DNA of 64,000 nt from Tetraselmis striata (taxonomy: Eukaryota; Chlorophyta; Chlorodendrophyceae; Chlorodendrales; Chlorodendraceae): positions 26,206 to 90,205 of the forward strand of contig VCJN01001059.1 of NCBI GenBank assembly GCA_006384855.1, given 5' to 3'. The translations under genes and the position numbers were made by a program. Within the stretch, counting starts at the first letter, position 1; each line of letters starts with the position of its first letter. A model generated the notes under the pieces. It was given only the letters and a program-made list of their open reading frames with translations. It made no database searches and was not told the origin of the DNA. This document shows positions 54,750-64,000 of this stretch, in pieces.

Positions 54750-57700
54750 TTATTCGTTGAGCATCCCCAACTCAAGCAAGTCCTTCTTCGTGGATGCGTT
54801 AAACTTGACGACTCCGCCGGGTTTGCGTTGCGATGGGGTGGTTGACATGACGTGGACGCAGTTGTTTCGTGGCTGGCTGATTTGCCACCCAGTTTGCGCA
54901 TATGTCTTCACGACTTGGACGCTTTTACCGTACCACTTCTTTCTGACCATGGTGCCGTCTTCGTTGAACACCTCGCGACTTCCCGACGCGTCGTGGATGG
55001 CCTTCGCGTACGATAGGGGGACGGCTTCGACAAGCTTCCAAGGAAGCGTCAGGCACTTCTCCAAGCTAATGTCAACTGGCTTCTTCCCTCCTTTTGTCTG
55101 CGCGTACAACCATAGGGGCATGAGAGGTTTGCCATTTGCATCCGCATGGAAAGGCTCATATACATCCACGGTCAACGTGTCTTTGCTAGTCTCGCGCGAC
55201 TTCACAAGCCCGATGACGAATCTCGACTCCCAATCACCAAGAGTTTCAGGGCACTTGTCTTCCTCATGCACCTAATGATGGCCAAGGCCGCGAGGTATGT
55301 TAGTCCCGAGCGAGACGCCACGCCATTTTTGTCCCAGTTGGGACAAAATAACAAGCACGGTAGATGAACCAAATTGTTTTGTCCCGTAAAGGACAAAAAT
55401 GACAAACAATGGGACTCACATCGGAGACGTCGATGACAACCAGGTTCGAGCCCTTTGCATCATCGCCGGGCGATGTGTTGTCATGAAGCCTCTCCTTGGC
55501 GCCGGCGTGAACTCCCCGGAAGGCGCTGTCATCTTGAAGCACTTGAGCACGAACCTCGGCTTCAACGCGAGCGGCGAGGTTTGCGTTGGTAGCCATCGTG
55601 TGACGTGCCTCACCGGGCGCGGTCTGCCCGTGCTCGCGCAAGAAGTCGTCAACTTTCTCTTTCCGTTGCGGCCAGAACCCGGAGAAAGCTGCCGAAGGAG
55701 TATTTTGCATCTCATCCAAGTCGTCGAGCAGATTCTTCCACCTCTCGCGCTCGACTGGGGAGAAGTGCCACTGGACCGCTAGGTCCGTGATGTACGACCT
55801 GACCTTCTTGAAGTCATCCAAATACCTCTGGACCTTCACCGCGTCGGGCTTCTTTTTGTCGCAAAGAGCGTACAAAAGGGGCCGGCCCGCACGAATCTCG
55901 GGCGTCGCAGTTGGCGCGCTCTTCAAGATCTGCACGGGCTCAGAAAGCGGTGTGTTGGACCACAAGGCGGTGCGCAACGAACCGCCGGACGCGGCGGCGT
56001 CGTCACAGGTGAACTCGAATTTGTGCGGCCTGCTGATGTCCTGAATGTGGTCTTGGAAATGGGGCCTTAACCACTCAGAGAAGTCGAGGGAGAATGGGAG
56101 CTCAGCAATCTCCGGAGTGGGCGAGAATGCCTTCGCCACCAAGTCAAGAAAGGCCTCGATTGTGTAGGCGGAGCTGCGAGATAGCGCAAGACTGATGCGG
56201 CTGAAGATTTGGTCAACCCGTTCGTGAGTGTGCCCGACATGCAGGAAGACCAAATGAATGACGTCGCAGATGCCGATAGACACAAGCCAATTGCAGAGGG
56301 CCGCCACGTTCCTATTCTTGTTCTCCCTGACGGTGTTGTCCATCTGGATTCTGATGTACGGAATCTTTCTACCACGGTGTTGAATTTCCTGCATCGCAGA
56401 TCAGATTTCATGAGTCCATGGCTACCGGACAACCACGGCGAACCTATCGGGAGGCTAACGAGCTCACCTTCATGATCGTGATCCATATTAGAGTGCACGT
56501 CGTGAACGAATCGTGAGGGATGGTGTTGGTGTAGTAGTAGATGTCGTCCGGGCGGTATCCGTCGTACTTCACACAGGTGAGGTGGTACTTGAGGAGCATG
56601 CCAGGCTTCACAGTCCTGGGGATGCGAACCCAGTGAGGCAGCAGGGTCTTCGCGGAGTCCATGCTATCAATTTCGAAGAAGAAGAAGTTTCCATTGCCAA
56701 GGCGCGGCTGGAAGAGGGCGTTGTTAAGATCCCTTCGTTCCTGGCGCACTCTCTCGAGGTGTACCTTCTGCTCAGCTCTGACTTGACGCCTCACGAGCTG
56801 CTGATGTTGACGGTGCACTTGACGTTCCTCTGGCGTCATGTCCTTTGTGCAAATCTCGCGAGCTTGGTCTCTGAGTGCTTTGCCCGCCGCGCAAATGGGA
56901 CAGTGGCTGAACCGCTTCACCTTTGGCGTGGTAACATCCGGGAAGTCTTCCTTCCAAGTCCGGCGGAAAGTGCCGAACGATGCGAGCTTCACTTCGCTCT
57001 CGGTAGCCAAATCTATTAAGCGGCAGGGGTAGGAATATATAGGTCGGTATACAAATAAGGTCTCATAATGTGAGACAGAAAAGTTCGGTCTAAAGTGGGT
57101 CGAAATAATTACATCGATAGTGGGTGAATAATTGTGTAATCATCAGGACGAAACGGTATGTCATCAGTGTGACGAAACGGTTTGTCATCAGTGGGACAAA
57201 ACCGTCTCTCACCAGTGGGACAAAACGTTTTGTCTGCAGTGGGACGATATCGGTCAGTTATGTGGGACAAATGGTTTTGTGGTCGGTGGGACGAAACGGT
57301 ATGCCATAAGCGGTACGAAACGTGCTGTCATCAGTGGGACGAAATCGGTCCGGCATCAGTGGGACTAAACGTTCTGGCGATAGCGGGACGAAACGGTTGT
57401 CATCAGCGGGACAAAACGGTATATATGTCATCAGTGGGACGAAACGGTTTGTCATTAGAGGGACGAAACGGTATGTCATCAATGGGACGAAACGGTATGT
57501 CATCAGTGGGACGAAACGGTTTGTCATCAGCGGGACAAAACGGTCTGTCATCAGCGGGACGAAACGGTCTGTCATCAGCGGGACGAAACGGTTTGTCATC
57601 AGTGGGACGAAACGGTATGTCATCAGCGGGACGAAATAGTCTGTCATCAGCGGGACGAAACGGTTTGTCATCGCGGGACAAAACGCTATGTCATCAGCTG

Positions 57701-58547
57701 GACAAAATGGGCCTCACCACGGAGAATGGCGTTGTCGTCCTCGGCCCACGACTTGTAATAGTAGTAGAAGCAAATCTTGGTCATATAGGGAGGTAGGTGC
57801 TTCTTGAAGGTCTCGCCGTTGCCGTCGTGAAAAGGCATGATCTCGACGCGACCGAGGTCATCTGAGAAGAAGTGCTCGAGAAACATCCGCACATGCTCCC
57901 TCGGTCCGGTTTGTCTGCTCTCGTATTGCTTGCGTTGCCTGATGTACGTTGGTTCGTTATCCACCACCGACCGCTGGATTACGAGACGTCTGCGTTTCGA
58001 TACCTGATGTAAGGCCTCCCACGCACGCCCACACGTGTAGATGGGGCCTCGATGATCGAAAGAGCGCAAGTAGCCACCGTGATCAAACATGTAATCGAAC
58101 TTGTCGGATGCCGACTCGTAGCCACCCCTGAGAACCTGGGCGAGCCGGTCAAAGGAGCGGTTCTGATTGCCAGAGTATACGGTCAACGCACGGTCCAACA
58201 CGGCATCAACGAGGGCCTCTCCGCACTGTGTGTATAGCTTGTGCACGCACTTCCGCGAACAGCATGGCGACTGCTCGCTAGCCTCCTTGGCGAGCATGAG
58301 GCGGATACAGTCACGAGAGGTGCGCTTGCTGATCAGAGACGAGACCTTGCCATTATCTATCGCTTTCGGCGACCTCATCGGAGCCCTTGCCCCACGTGTA
58401 CTTCCTTTTATCAACCTCCTTACGATCACTCGCACGCGCGTCGCAATCACACGAGTACCCGCTGCGGCACGAACACGGCGGTAATGTAACTGTAGTGTCC
58501 GACGCGCCGGATCCTGGAGAAGAGGCCATGCTTTCGACCGCCGCCAT
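54750..58547 (-). CDS. DUF7869-like protein, probably transposon-related
   Basis: Exons with consistent phase: up to 57718, 57012-56468, 56388-55420 and 55271-54750. The 5' part is uncertain. ATG 58547 opens a Cys-rich start (PPCSCRSGYSCDCDARA), but the frame must change before SKRTSRDCIRLML (about 58320), so one small intron is probably missed. The exons encode VHKLYTQCGEALVDAVLDRA, SFGTFRRTWKEDFP then HCPICAAGKALRDQA (a Cys-x2-Cys site), YYYTNTIPHDSF, and QMDNTVRENKNRNVAALCNW followed by FLHVGHTHERVDQIFSRISL. The DNT.xENKN ... VGHTHExVDQ.FS signature is that of DUF7869 proteins, which are multicopy in algae, oomycetes and some animals, often beside mobile elements. The Asp/Asn/His-rich motifs suggest a nuclease-like fold, but this is inference. 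All splice junctions are intact, so the gene may be expressed. Its large first resolved intron holds the 24-bp minisatellite. Confidence 0.75.
57136..57709 (+). repeat. 24-bp minisatellite, array 1 (about 24 units)
   Basis: Unit GTCATCAGTGGGACGAAACGGTTT with substitutions (T/C/A at the last positions, AGTGGG/AGCGGG). It fills most of the intron 57717-57013 of the minus-strand DUF7869-like gene. The left units are the most diverged, for example GTGGGACAAAACGTTTTG. The period is divisible by three, so frames on both strands stay open (GLSSVGRN on plus, RFVPLMTD on minus). Confidence 0.95.
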
Positions 58548-59199
58548 GCTGCAGCGTGGGGCGAGTGGGGGGGGGGGGGGGGGGGTGAAGGACTGTGATC
58601 TGTGGTGAGGAAGAGTGACGGCCGATGATCGTTCTCGGACGGGCCGTTGACCGGGTGCATAATATCCAGCTACGGGTCAAAATAATTGAACCTGATGACT
58701 CAAATACCGGAGCGGTACTGAGCCAAAATACAGGATGCCGTATAGGTGAGTTTGTAAATCGTATATTTACTACAGGAAATATTTAGGAAATATTTCCATG
58801 GTAATATTTCGTGTTATTTCGTGTTTCTTTCGTATGTCGGTAATAGTTCTATACTAGTAAGTACACCCGAATCCAATCCAAGGAAAATATCATCCCATGA
58901 AGGAATACTATTGCCACGCCACTGTACTGTCGTACCGTTATGGCTCTCGAGTAGGGAATATTTTATCTTACAGTAATAGTAATATATAGTCGCAGTAGTT
59001 TGCACTATATATTCGTCGCGGTGCAAAATACATGAACATGATGACGACGACGAGGTGCACCATAGTGTGCGCACGCGCGCCGTTGGTCCAGCAGGGGTTA
59101 GAGCGGCGGCAGACAGAGACCACGTCATTTCCACCTCTCCCACACCGCTTCCCACCAAGACACCCGCTCATCTACCGCGTCAACCTACCTACCGCCAGA
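58548..59199. other. Divergent promoter region
   Basis: Between the divergent DUF7869-like gene and the plus-strand gene starting at 59200. It has a G run at 58568-58585 and an AT-rich centre (58680-59030). No further gene. Confidence 0.45.
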
Positions 59200-62100
59200 A
59201 TGGCGCCGAAGAAGAACGAGCCTTCCAAGGACAAGGAAGACAAGGACGACGCCACCCCATGTGAGTTGCGCGCGCGAACATTAGCTGCCTGCCTGCTCGA
59301 CGCGCAATACGGCCAGATCTAGCGAGTTCGGTTAGGGTTCCCCTGCAGGAGCAGTGTAATCTAGGACCGCTCGAGGTGTAGGCAGACGAGTAAGAATAGA
59401 AACCCAAACGAGACGAGCGGCATCGGGGTCCTGCACGGTAGTATTACGTCCCGTCGAGGCAGCTGCGGCAAGATCAGTAACGATGCTTATTGGTGGTAGG
59501 AGGGGGGTGGGGGTGGAGAGCGGCCATGTGGACCCTGTGCCTATACTCCGACGTATGGAGTGGTTTAATATTAGTGTGAAGCGCAGTAGTAAAAGACATA
59601 ACATTATTAAACCGCAGTATGTATTGGAAATAGTTATGTCATCAGTGGGACGAAACGGTATGTCATCAGTGGGACGAAACGGTCTGTCATCAGTGGGACG
59701 AAACGGTTTGTCATCAGTGGGACGAAAGGGTCTGTCATCAGTGGGACGAAACGGTATGTCATCAGTGGGACGAAACGGTCTGTCATCAGCGGGACGAAAC
59801 GTTTTGTCATCAGCGGGACGAAACGGTTTGTCATCAGTGGGACGAAACGGTTTGTCACCAGCGAGACGAAACGGTTTGTCATCAGTGGGACGAAACGGTC
59901 TGTCGTCAGTGGGACGAAACGGTATGTCATCAGTGGGACGAAACGGTCTGTCACCAGTGGGACGAAATGGTCTGTCATCAGTGGGACGAAACGGTTTGTC
60001 ATCAGTGGGACGAAACGGTCTGTCATCAGTGGGACGAAACGGTCTGTCATCAATGGGAAGAAACGGTCTGTCATCAGCGGGACGAAACGGTTTGTCATCA
60101 GCGGGACGAACCGGTATGTCATCAGCGGGACGAAATGGTTTGTCATCAGCGGGACGAAACGGTCTGTCATCAGTGGGACGAAACGGTTTGTCACCAGCGA
60201 GACGAAACGGTTTGTCATCAGTGGGACGAAACGGTATGTCGTCAGTGGGTATACCCGAAACGGTCTGTCATCAGTGGGACGAAACGGTTTGTCATCAGTG
60301 GGACGAAACGGTTTGTCATCGGTCGGACGAAATAGTCTGTCATCAGTGGGACGAAAGGGTATGTCATCAGTGGGACGAAACGGTCTGTCATCAACGGGAC
60401 AAAACGGTTTGTCATCAGCGGGACGAAACGGTCTATCATCAGTGGGACACATCGCTTCCCAAACTAACCCGTACGATAGTGCGAAAACTACACGAAACTG
60501 TTATACCGTTTTGCGGTTTTTACCGTTGGTACACACGGCAACTACGGCGCAGCGAGACGCGCGACATGCTCATCCAGTAGCATCGCACACGAGCCCCCTG
60601 CCGTGCCATATCTGACTTGTTCACGGTGCGACCGCCCGTCGCCCCAAGAGGTATGCCTCTTGCGGCTATGGTGGGCGCGTCGCGGCTACCCTTGCCATGA
60701 CGGCGGCTTGATGCAGGATCTTGGTAGCGATCCTCCAGCAGCAGATAGCCCCCGCCGCTGCCCAATCCCATCACCCAAAAGCCACGGATAACCCTAACTC
60801 CACCGAGCAAAATAGCTCACAACGTACATTGTCTAGACCATCTAAATGGTGTAACCTAAAGTTTGACAGAGAGGTTTGGACTCTACTGGCGTGTGCGGTC
60901 GGGAAAACGTGTTTCCGTGGGGATGGGTCAAACAGGCACGTGACCCAAACACCCGATAGCATCGCTTCCGACGCCCCGCCCACGTCGTTCCATATCTACA
61001 TCTTTTTTATGTGCGACCACCCGTAGCCCCAAGAGATATGCCTCTTGCAGCTATGGTGTGATTTTCACGGCTACCCTTTGCCCCAAAGGTGGCGTGCTGC
61101 AAGATCTTGGTGGGGACCCTGCAACAGCCGTGCAGCAGATACGCGCCGAGCAAAATTAACGAAAAAAGGCGCCCATGTCGCCGACTCGGTCGTGCACGGT
61201 TTGTGAAGTTGTAAATACCCTAGGCCATCTACTTGACTTAAACTAGCGTTATATCCTAGCACTTTTGGCTCTAATGCCGTGTATCGTCGGGAAAACGTGC
61301 TGACGTGGGGATGGATTGAGAAGTCGCGAGGATTAGCGGAGCGGCCAAATCCTGACCCTCACACGCCCCTGGTCAACCAAAACCCCACGACCATCCCGCA
61401 TCTCCGAGGAATGGGTGTTAGTAGACTACCGAGAGGGTCACGGCTACTTGTCTCATGCTAGCGTGGGACAAGGAGGTGCGGACGTGTTGGTGGGTAGATG
61501 CGCTGGTGCGGGCTATGTAGGCGGGCGGGCGGGCGAGGGGGTGAGCGCGCACGCGCGCGCGGCGGTGATTTGTACCTATGTCCGGGGTTTTTTCGGAGCG
61601 CGAACTACAGTACGGGTTGTATCGGGAAGCGACGTGGACGAACCGGTCTGTCATCAGTGCGTCGAAACGGTCTGTCATCAGTGGGACGAGTCGGTCTGAC
61701 AGAATTTGATATTTATAGGTCGAAGGTCCAAGCGGACATCAAAACCTACCGAGAAGGCAAAATAATTTGATGCGCTCGGAGCGCTAGTCGGGAGAAAACA
61801 CAACGCGTCATCTTCTGTGCCCGAGCAGCCGGCGGCGAAGAAGAGCCGTGCAGCCTCAGCTTCTTCAGCTAGAGCGGGCGTTGAGGCATCAGGTAACCCC
61901 TGGAAACCGAACCTTTTAGGAGGTGGAGTGCCGGTTTACGGCACGCACACGCAAGGAGAAAGATCGGCCGCCGCTCTTTTGAGGGCCCAAATCATGAGCG
62001 GCCAAGTCCTCTCAGATGCTCAAATGCAGACAACGCGAAGGCTAATCGATTACGAACGAAAAGCTTCGTAATCTTCGTAAGCTTCGGCCAAGTCCTCTCA

Positions 62101-64000
62101 GATGCTCAAATGCAGACAACGCGAAGGCTAATCGATTACGAACGAAAAGCTCATGCAAGCTTACTATCAATCAGGTCCTTGCCTCTCCAATCATATGATT
62201 TTTGTGAGTGCACTGTGTCATATTGACATTGTTTGAAATCATGTGTGTTGACAGGTTCGAAAAGACGCGCACATGAGCCAGTAGCGACTCAAGCTTCAAA
62301 GGAATCCAAGGGAAAAGAAAAGGTTTCAGAGACTCCAGGTAATTGTGACTGAAAGTATCAATCCATGCCTTCCCAGTCCCTTCGATTAATTTCTCGTTAG
62401 TGAGTTATCTGACGTTCCAACAGGTCGTCAATTGGCGCAGGCAACCACGTCGGAAGCAGCCGGTAAATCGGGATCCACAGGTAAGAAAATCACGGTTGGC
62501 TTTGATGGTGCATGGCGATACCGTTCAGTAGTTAATCGTGACGCCCACGCAGGTGTGGTTGAGTACTCTCTACTCATTCTTTACAGGTTCCCCGACTCAA
62601 GGCTCTTCTTTGTCTAAAGGGCCGCCTCAAGTACCGGAAACAGAGCCGGAGTCTGAGCTCGAGCCGGAGCCCGAGCCAGCGCCGGAGGCTGAACCGGAGC
62701 CCACTGAGCCCGAGCCCGAGCCTGAGCATGAGTATGAAACTGAGCCCACTCGGTTGGAGCCAGAGCCGGACGAGCATGAACCGGAGCCTCAGCCCGAGCC
62801 GGAGCCCGAGACTGAGCCTGAGCCCACTCGGCTGGAGCCGGAACCTGAGCCCGAGCCGGAGCCCGCGCCTGAGCCTGAGCCCACTCGGCTGGAGCCGGAG
62901 CCGGAGTCTGAACCGGAGCCGGAGCCCGAGCTCGAGACTCCCAGCGCCGACTACCGGGCAAGCGTCCGGTTCTGGAGCCTTTGGTTCTCGAGCATCTCTT
63001 GCCGAGGCTCCGAGAAGAAGGGTTCCTGAATTCCGCAGTATGTGCACGGATGAAGAGGTCTTTGGCACAGAGGAAGAACGGAGGCAACGGGCGGCAGAGA
63101 AGCGTAAGCAAGCTCTCGTCATCACCGGCACCCCTGGACCCGAGAGGCAGACAAAGCTGATGACAATCGCCTCTTTCAGCGATTTCTTTGACGACCGCGA
63201 CGACTCCCAAGCACATGATGGGGGCTACAACGACTTCAATTCGAGGAGCTGGACTATCCGCTGGTTCAAGAACACAAGTGCTGAGGTACAGATCTATTTG
63301 TACATCGAATTGCACAAGGCGAGCCTGCTGATTGGCAAGGACTTTTTCGATGATCCGAAGGGGCCACTTCTCGCGTGCCTCGGAAAGATCAAGGACGTCG
63401 GATACACTGAGAGTGGACGCTACTGGGTGAGTAACACAGTTGAGGTGTCTGAGTTCCGTTTGTCAATATGTGTCAAAAACTTTTATATTCCCATGCTTGT
63501 TTCTGCAGATCTGTCTGGAACCTTATCGCTTGGGATTGTACAAGGAGATCAGGATCGAAGTGTTCTTTGAGAGGTTGCTACTCCACGCGATCCAGCCGCC
63601 ACTCTCCTCACAACCGCGGTTCCAGTCTTACTACGCATGGACATTGGTCGAGCGCAATGTGCTAGCGCAGGCGCTGAGAGGTTTCGCGTCTGATCAGATT
63701 GACATCGATGACTTGGCCAACATTGACAAGGATTTTCAGAACGCGCTTCCATACGTCGATACGTACGCCGTCCCGCCGGCCTTGAATGGCTTCCACCACA
63801 CCGGTGCCGTCGACTGGATCTCTTACGGCCACCTCAAAGTCGAGATTGCTGATCCAGAGGTGAAGACATCTCACGGTGGCGACATCAACACGTTATACGC
63901 CGACAGTCAACCTCGTCATCGACAAGGATACGGGGCTGCCACACATTTTCAGCTTCCCATCCGATAAGTTCGTCGCACCGCCGCCAGAATTTGAATTCCG
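59200..64000 (+). CDS. Glu-Pro-repeat protein, unknown function, incomplete at window end
   Basis: Exons supported by splice sites: 59200-59260, 61788-61892, 62255-62338, 62424-62480, 62587-about 62970, 63039-63426 and 63509-about 63870. The five left junctions are all phase 1 (each exon begins with a split Gly or Phe codon). The start [17 protein letters not shown] is highly charged. Exons 2-4 are Ser/Ala/Lys-rich and exon 5 encodes a long Glu-Pro repeat (EPEPEPE, with TRLEPEPE inserted four times). The C-terminal part looks globular: [100 protein letters not shown]. No family recognised. The exon 5 donor is ambiguous (several phase-2 GT sites), and the exon after 63870 could not be fixed. 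Intron 1 (2.5 kb) holds the second minisatellite. An unspliced extension of exon 2 (to 62071) is also open. Confidence 0.65.
59634..60451 (+). repeat. 24-bp minisatellite, array 2 (about 34 units)
   Basis: The same unit and orientation as array 1, more homogeneous: GTCATCAGTGGGACGAAACGGT plus two variable bases. One unit near 60241-60262 has a TATACC insertion. It sits in intron 1 of the plus-strand Glu-Pro gene, about 2 kb from array 1. Frames of 365 (plus) and 272 (minus) codons across it are artefacts of the period. Confidence 0.95.
60600..61330 (+). repeat. Tandem duplication of about 390 bp
   Basis: 60600-60960 and 60985-61330 share, in order: GACCGCCCGTCGCCCCAAGAG / GACCACCCGTAGCCCCAAGAG (both trimmed to the common CGCCCCAAGAG core), TATGCCTCTTGC, GCTATGGTG, AGGATCTTGGT / AGATCTTGGT, GCCGAGCAAAAT and CGGGAAAACGTG...GTGGGGATGG. 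The two copies are diverged, and both lie in intron 1 of the Glu-Pro gene. Confidence 0.75.
61638..61698 (+). repeat. 24-bp minisatellite, two outlying units
   Basis: Two and a half units (GGTCTGTCATCAGTGCGTCG, then GTCTGTCATCAGTGGGACGA) separate from array 2 in the same intron, about 90 bases before exon 2. Confidence 0.85.
62000..62151 (+). repeat. 86-bp tandem duplication
   Basis: GGCCAAGTCCTCTCAGATGC through GATTACGAACGAAAAGCT occurs at 62000-62063 and again at 62086-62149, separated by a short CTTCGTAA-containing spacer. The first copy lies in the possible unspliced extension of exon 2 of the Glu-Pro gene; the second follows its TAA. Confidence 0.9.
62635..62945 (+). repeat. Coding GAGCC(C/G) repeat (Glu-Pro)
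   Basis: About 300 bases of GAGCCCGAGCCGGAG-type hexamers with four ACTCGGYTGGAGCC insertions, giving a higher-order unit of about 54-70 bases. Encodes the Glu-Pro domain of the gene at 59200. Confidence 0.9.

Noticed and set aside
57136..60451. CRISPR-like look of regularly repeated 24-bp units
   Set aside because: The units are contiguous without unique spacers, and the locus is in introns of eukaryotic genes.
59483..60580. 365-codon frame on the plus strand and 272-codon frame on the minus strand
   Set aside because: They are produced by the 24-bp minisatellite, whose period is a multiple of three; there is no start context or domain, and splice sites place the array inside an intron.
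63840..63967. Possible 30-base intron near the window end to join SHGG to a [15 protein letters not shown] frame
   Set aside because: An intron of about 30 bases would be too short for normal splicing; a frameshift or an unseen downstream exon is more likely, so the 3' end was left open.

Overview
The window is nuclear DNA of a eukaryote, most likely a green alga (Chlorophyta). Genes are split by short GT-AG introns and codon use is GC-rich. TGTAA, the usual chlorophyte polyadenylation signal, lies 34 to 173 bases after several stop codons. The housekeeping genes are plant-type: an AKR2-like chloroplast outer-envelope chaperone, a glycine cleavage H protein, a plastid-type phosphate/sugar translocator family member and a pectin-acetylesterase/Notum-like enzyme. 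Long G or C homopolymers (12 to about 25 bases) are frequent, mostly in introns. The alga's genus cannot be read from this sequence.

Layout. 0.3-6.1 kb (minus): a many-exon WD40 protein resembling the TFIIIC subunit GTF3C2/TFC6. 6.4-8.4 kb: a broken non-LTR retrotransposon (LINE). 9.3 kb: a small inverted-repeat element. 11-12 kb (minus): a multi-pass membrane protein. 12.6-14.8 kb (plus): a low-complexity protein in two exons. 15.2-17.3 kb (minus): five-exon pectin-acetylesterase-like enzyme. 18.5-19.8 kb (plus): a six-exon, 149-residue basic protein. 20.5-21.15 kb: a possible small gene, followed by a 5'-truncated LINE with a 20-bp target-site duplication. 22.3-24.3 kb: a probable short LTR element. 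24.4-25.6 kb: coding remnants and direct repeats. 27.1-30.1 kb: a decayed DIRS-like retroelement. 31.1-34.3 kb (plus): expansin-like protein with seven Kazal-like modules. 34.9-38.8 kb (minus): AKR2. 40.6-42 kb (plus): GCSH. 44.3-45.2 kb (minus): TPT-family transporter. 45.9-46.9 kb: a second truncated LINE. 47.9-54.5 kb: a nest of hAT-type elements, one inserted in a gypsy-like gag-protease remnant. 54.75-58.5 kb (minus): a DUF7869-like gene. 59.2-64 kb (plus, runs off the end): a gene with Glu-Pro repeats.

The ordinary genes do not form a pathway; they are independent single-copy genes between transposon-rich blocks. The most unusual signals are these: three hAT elements whose ends are packed with palindromic subterminal repeats (CTGCAG or TTCCGCCGGAA) and whose 8-bp target duplications can be read directly; a 24-bp minisatellite that fills the first resolved introns of two neighbouring, divergently transcribed genes; cytosine homopolymers placed just downstream of splice donors; and the expansin/Kazal-like fusion protein.

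All exon boundaries were placed by eye from GT-AG sites, reading phase and family resemblance. Homopolymer lengths, and therefore any frame that crosses one, may carry assembly error.
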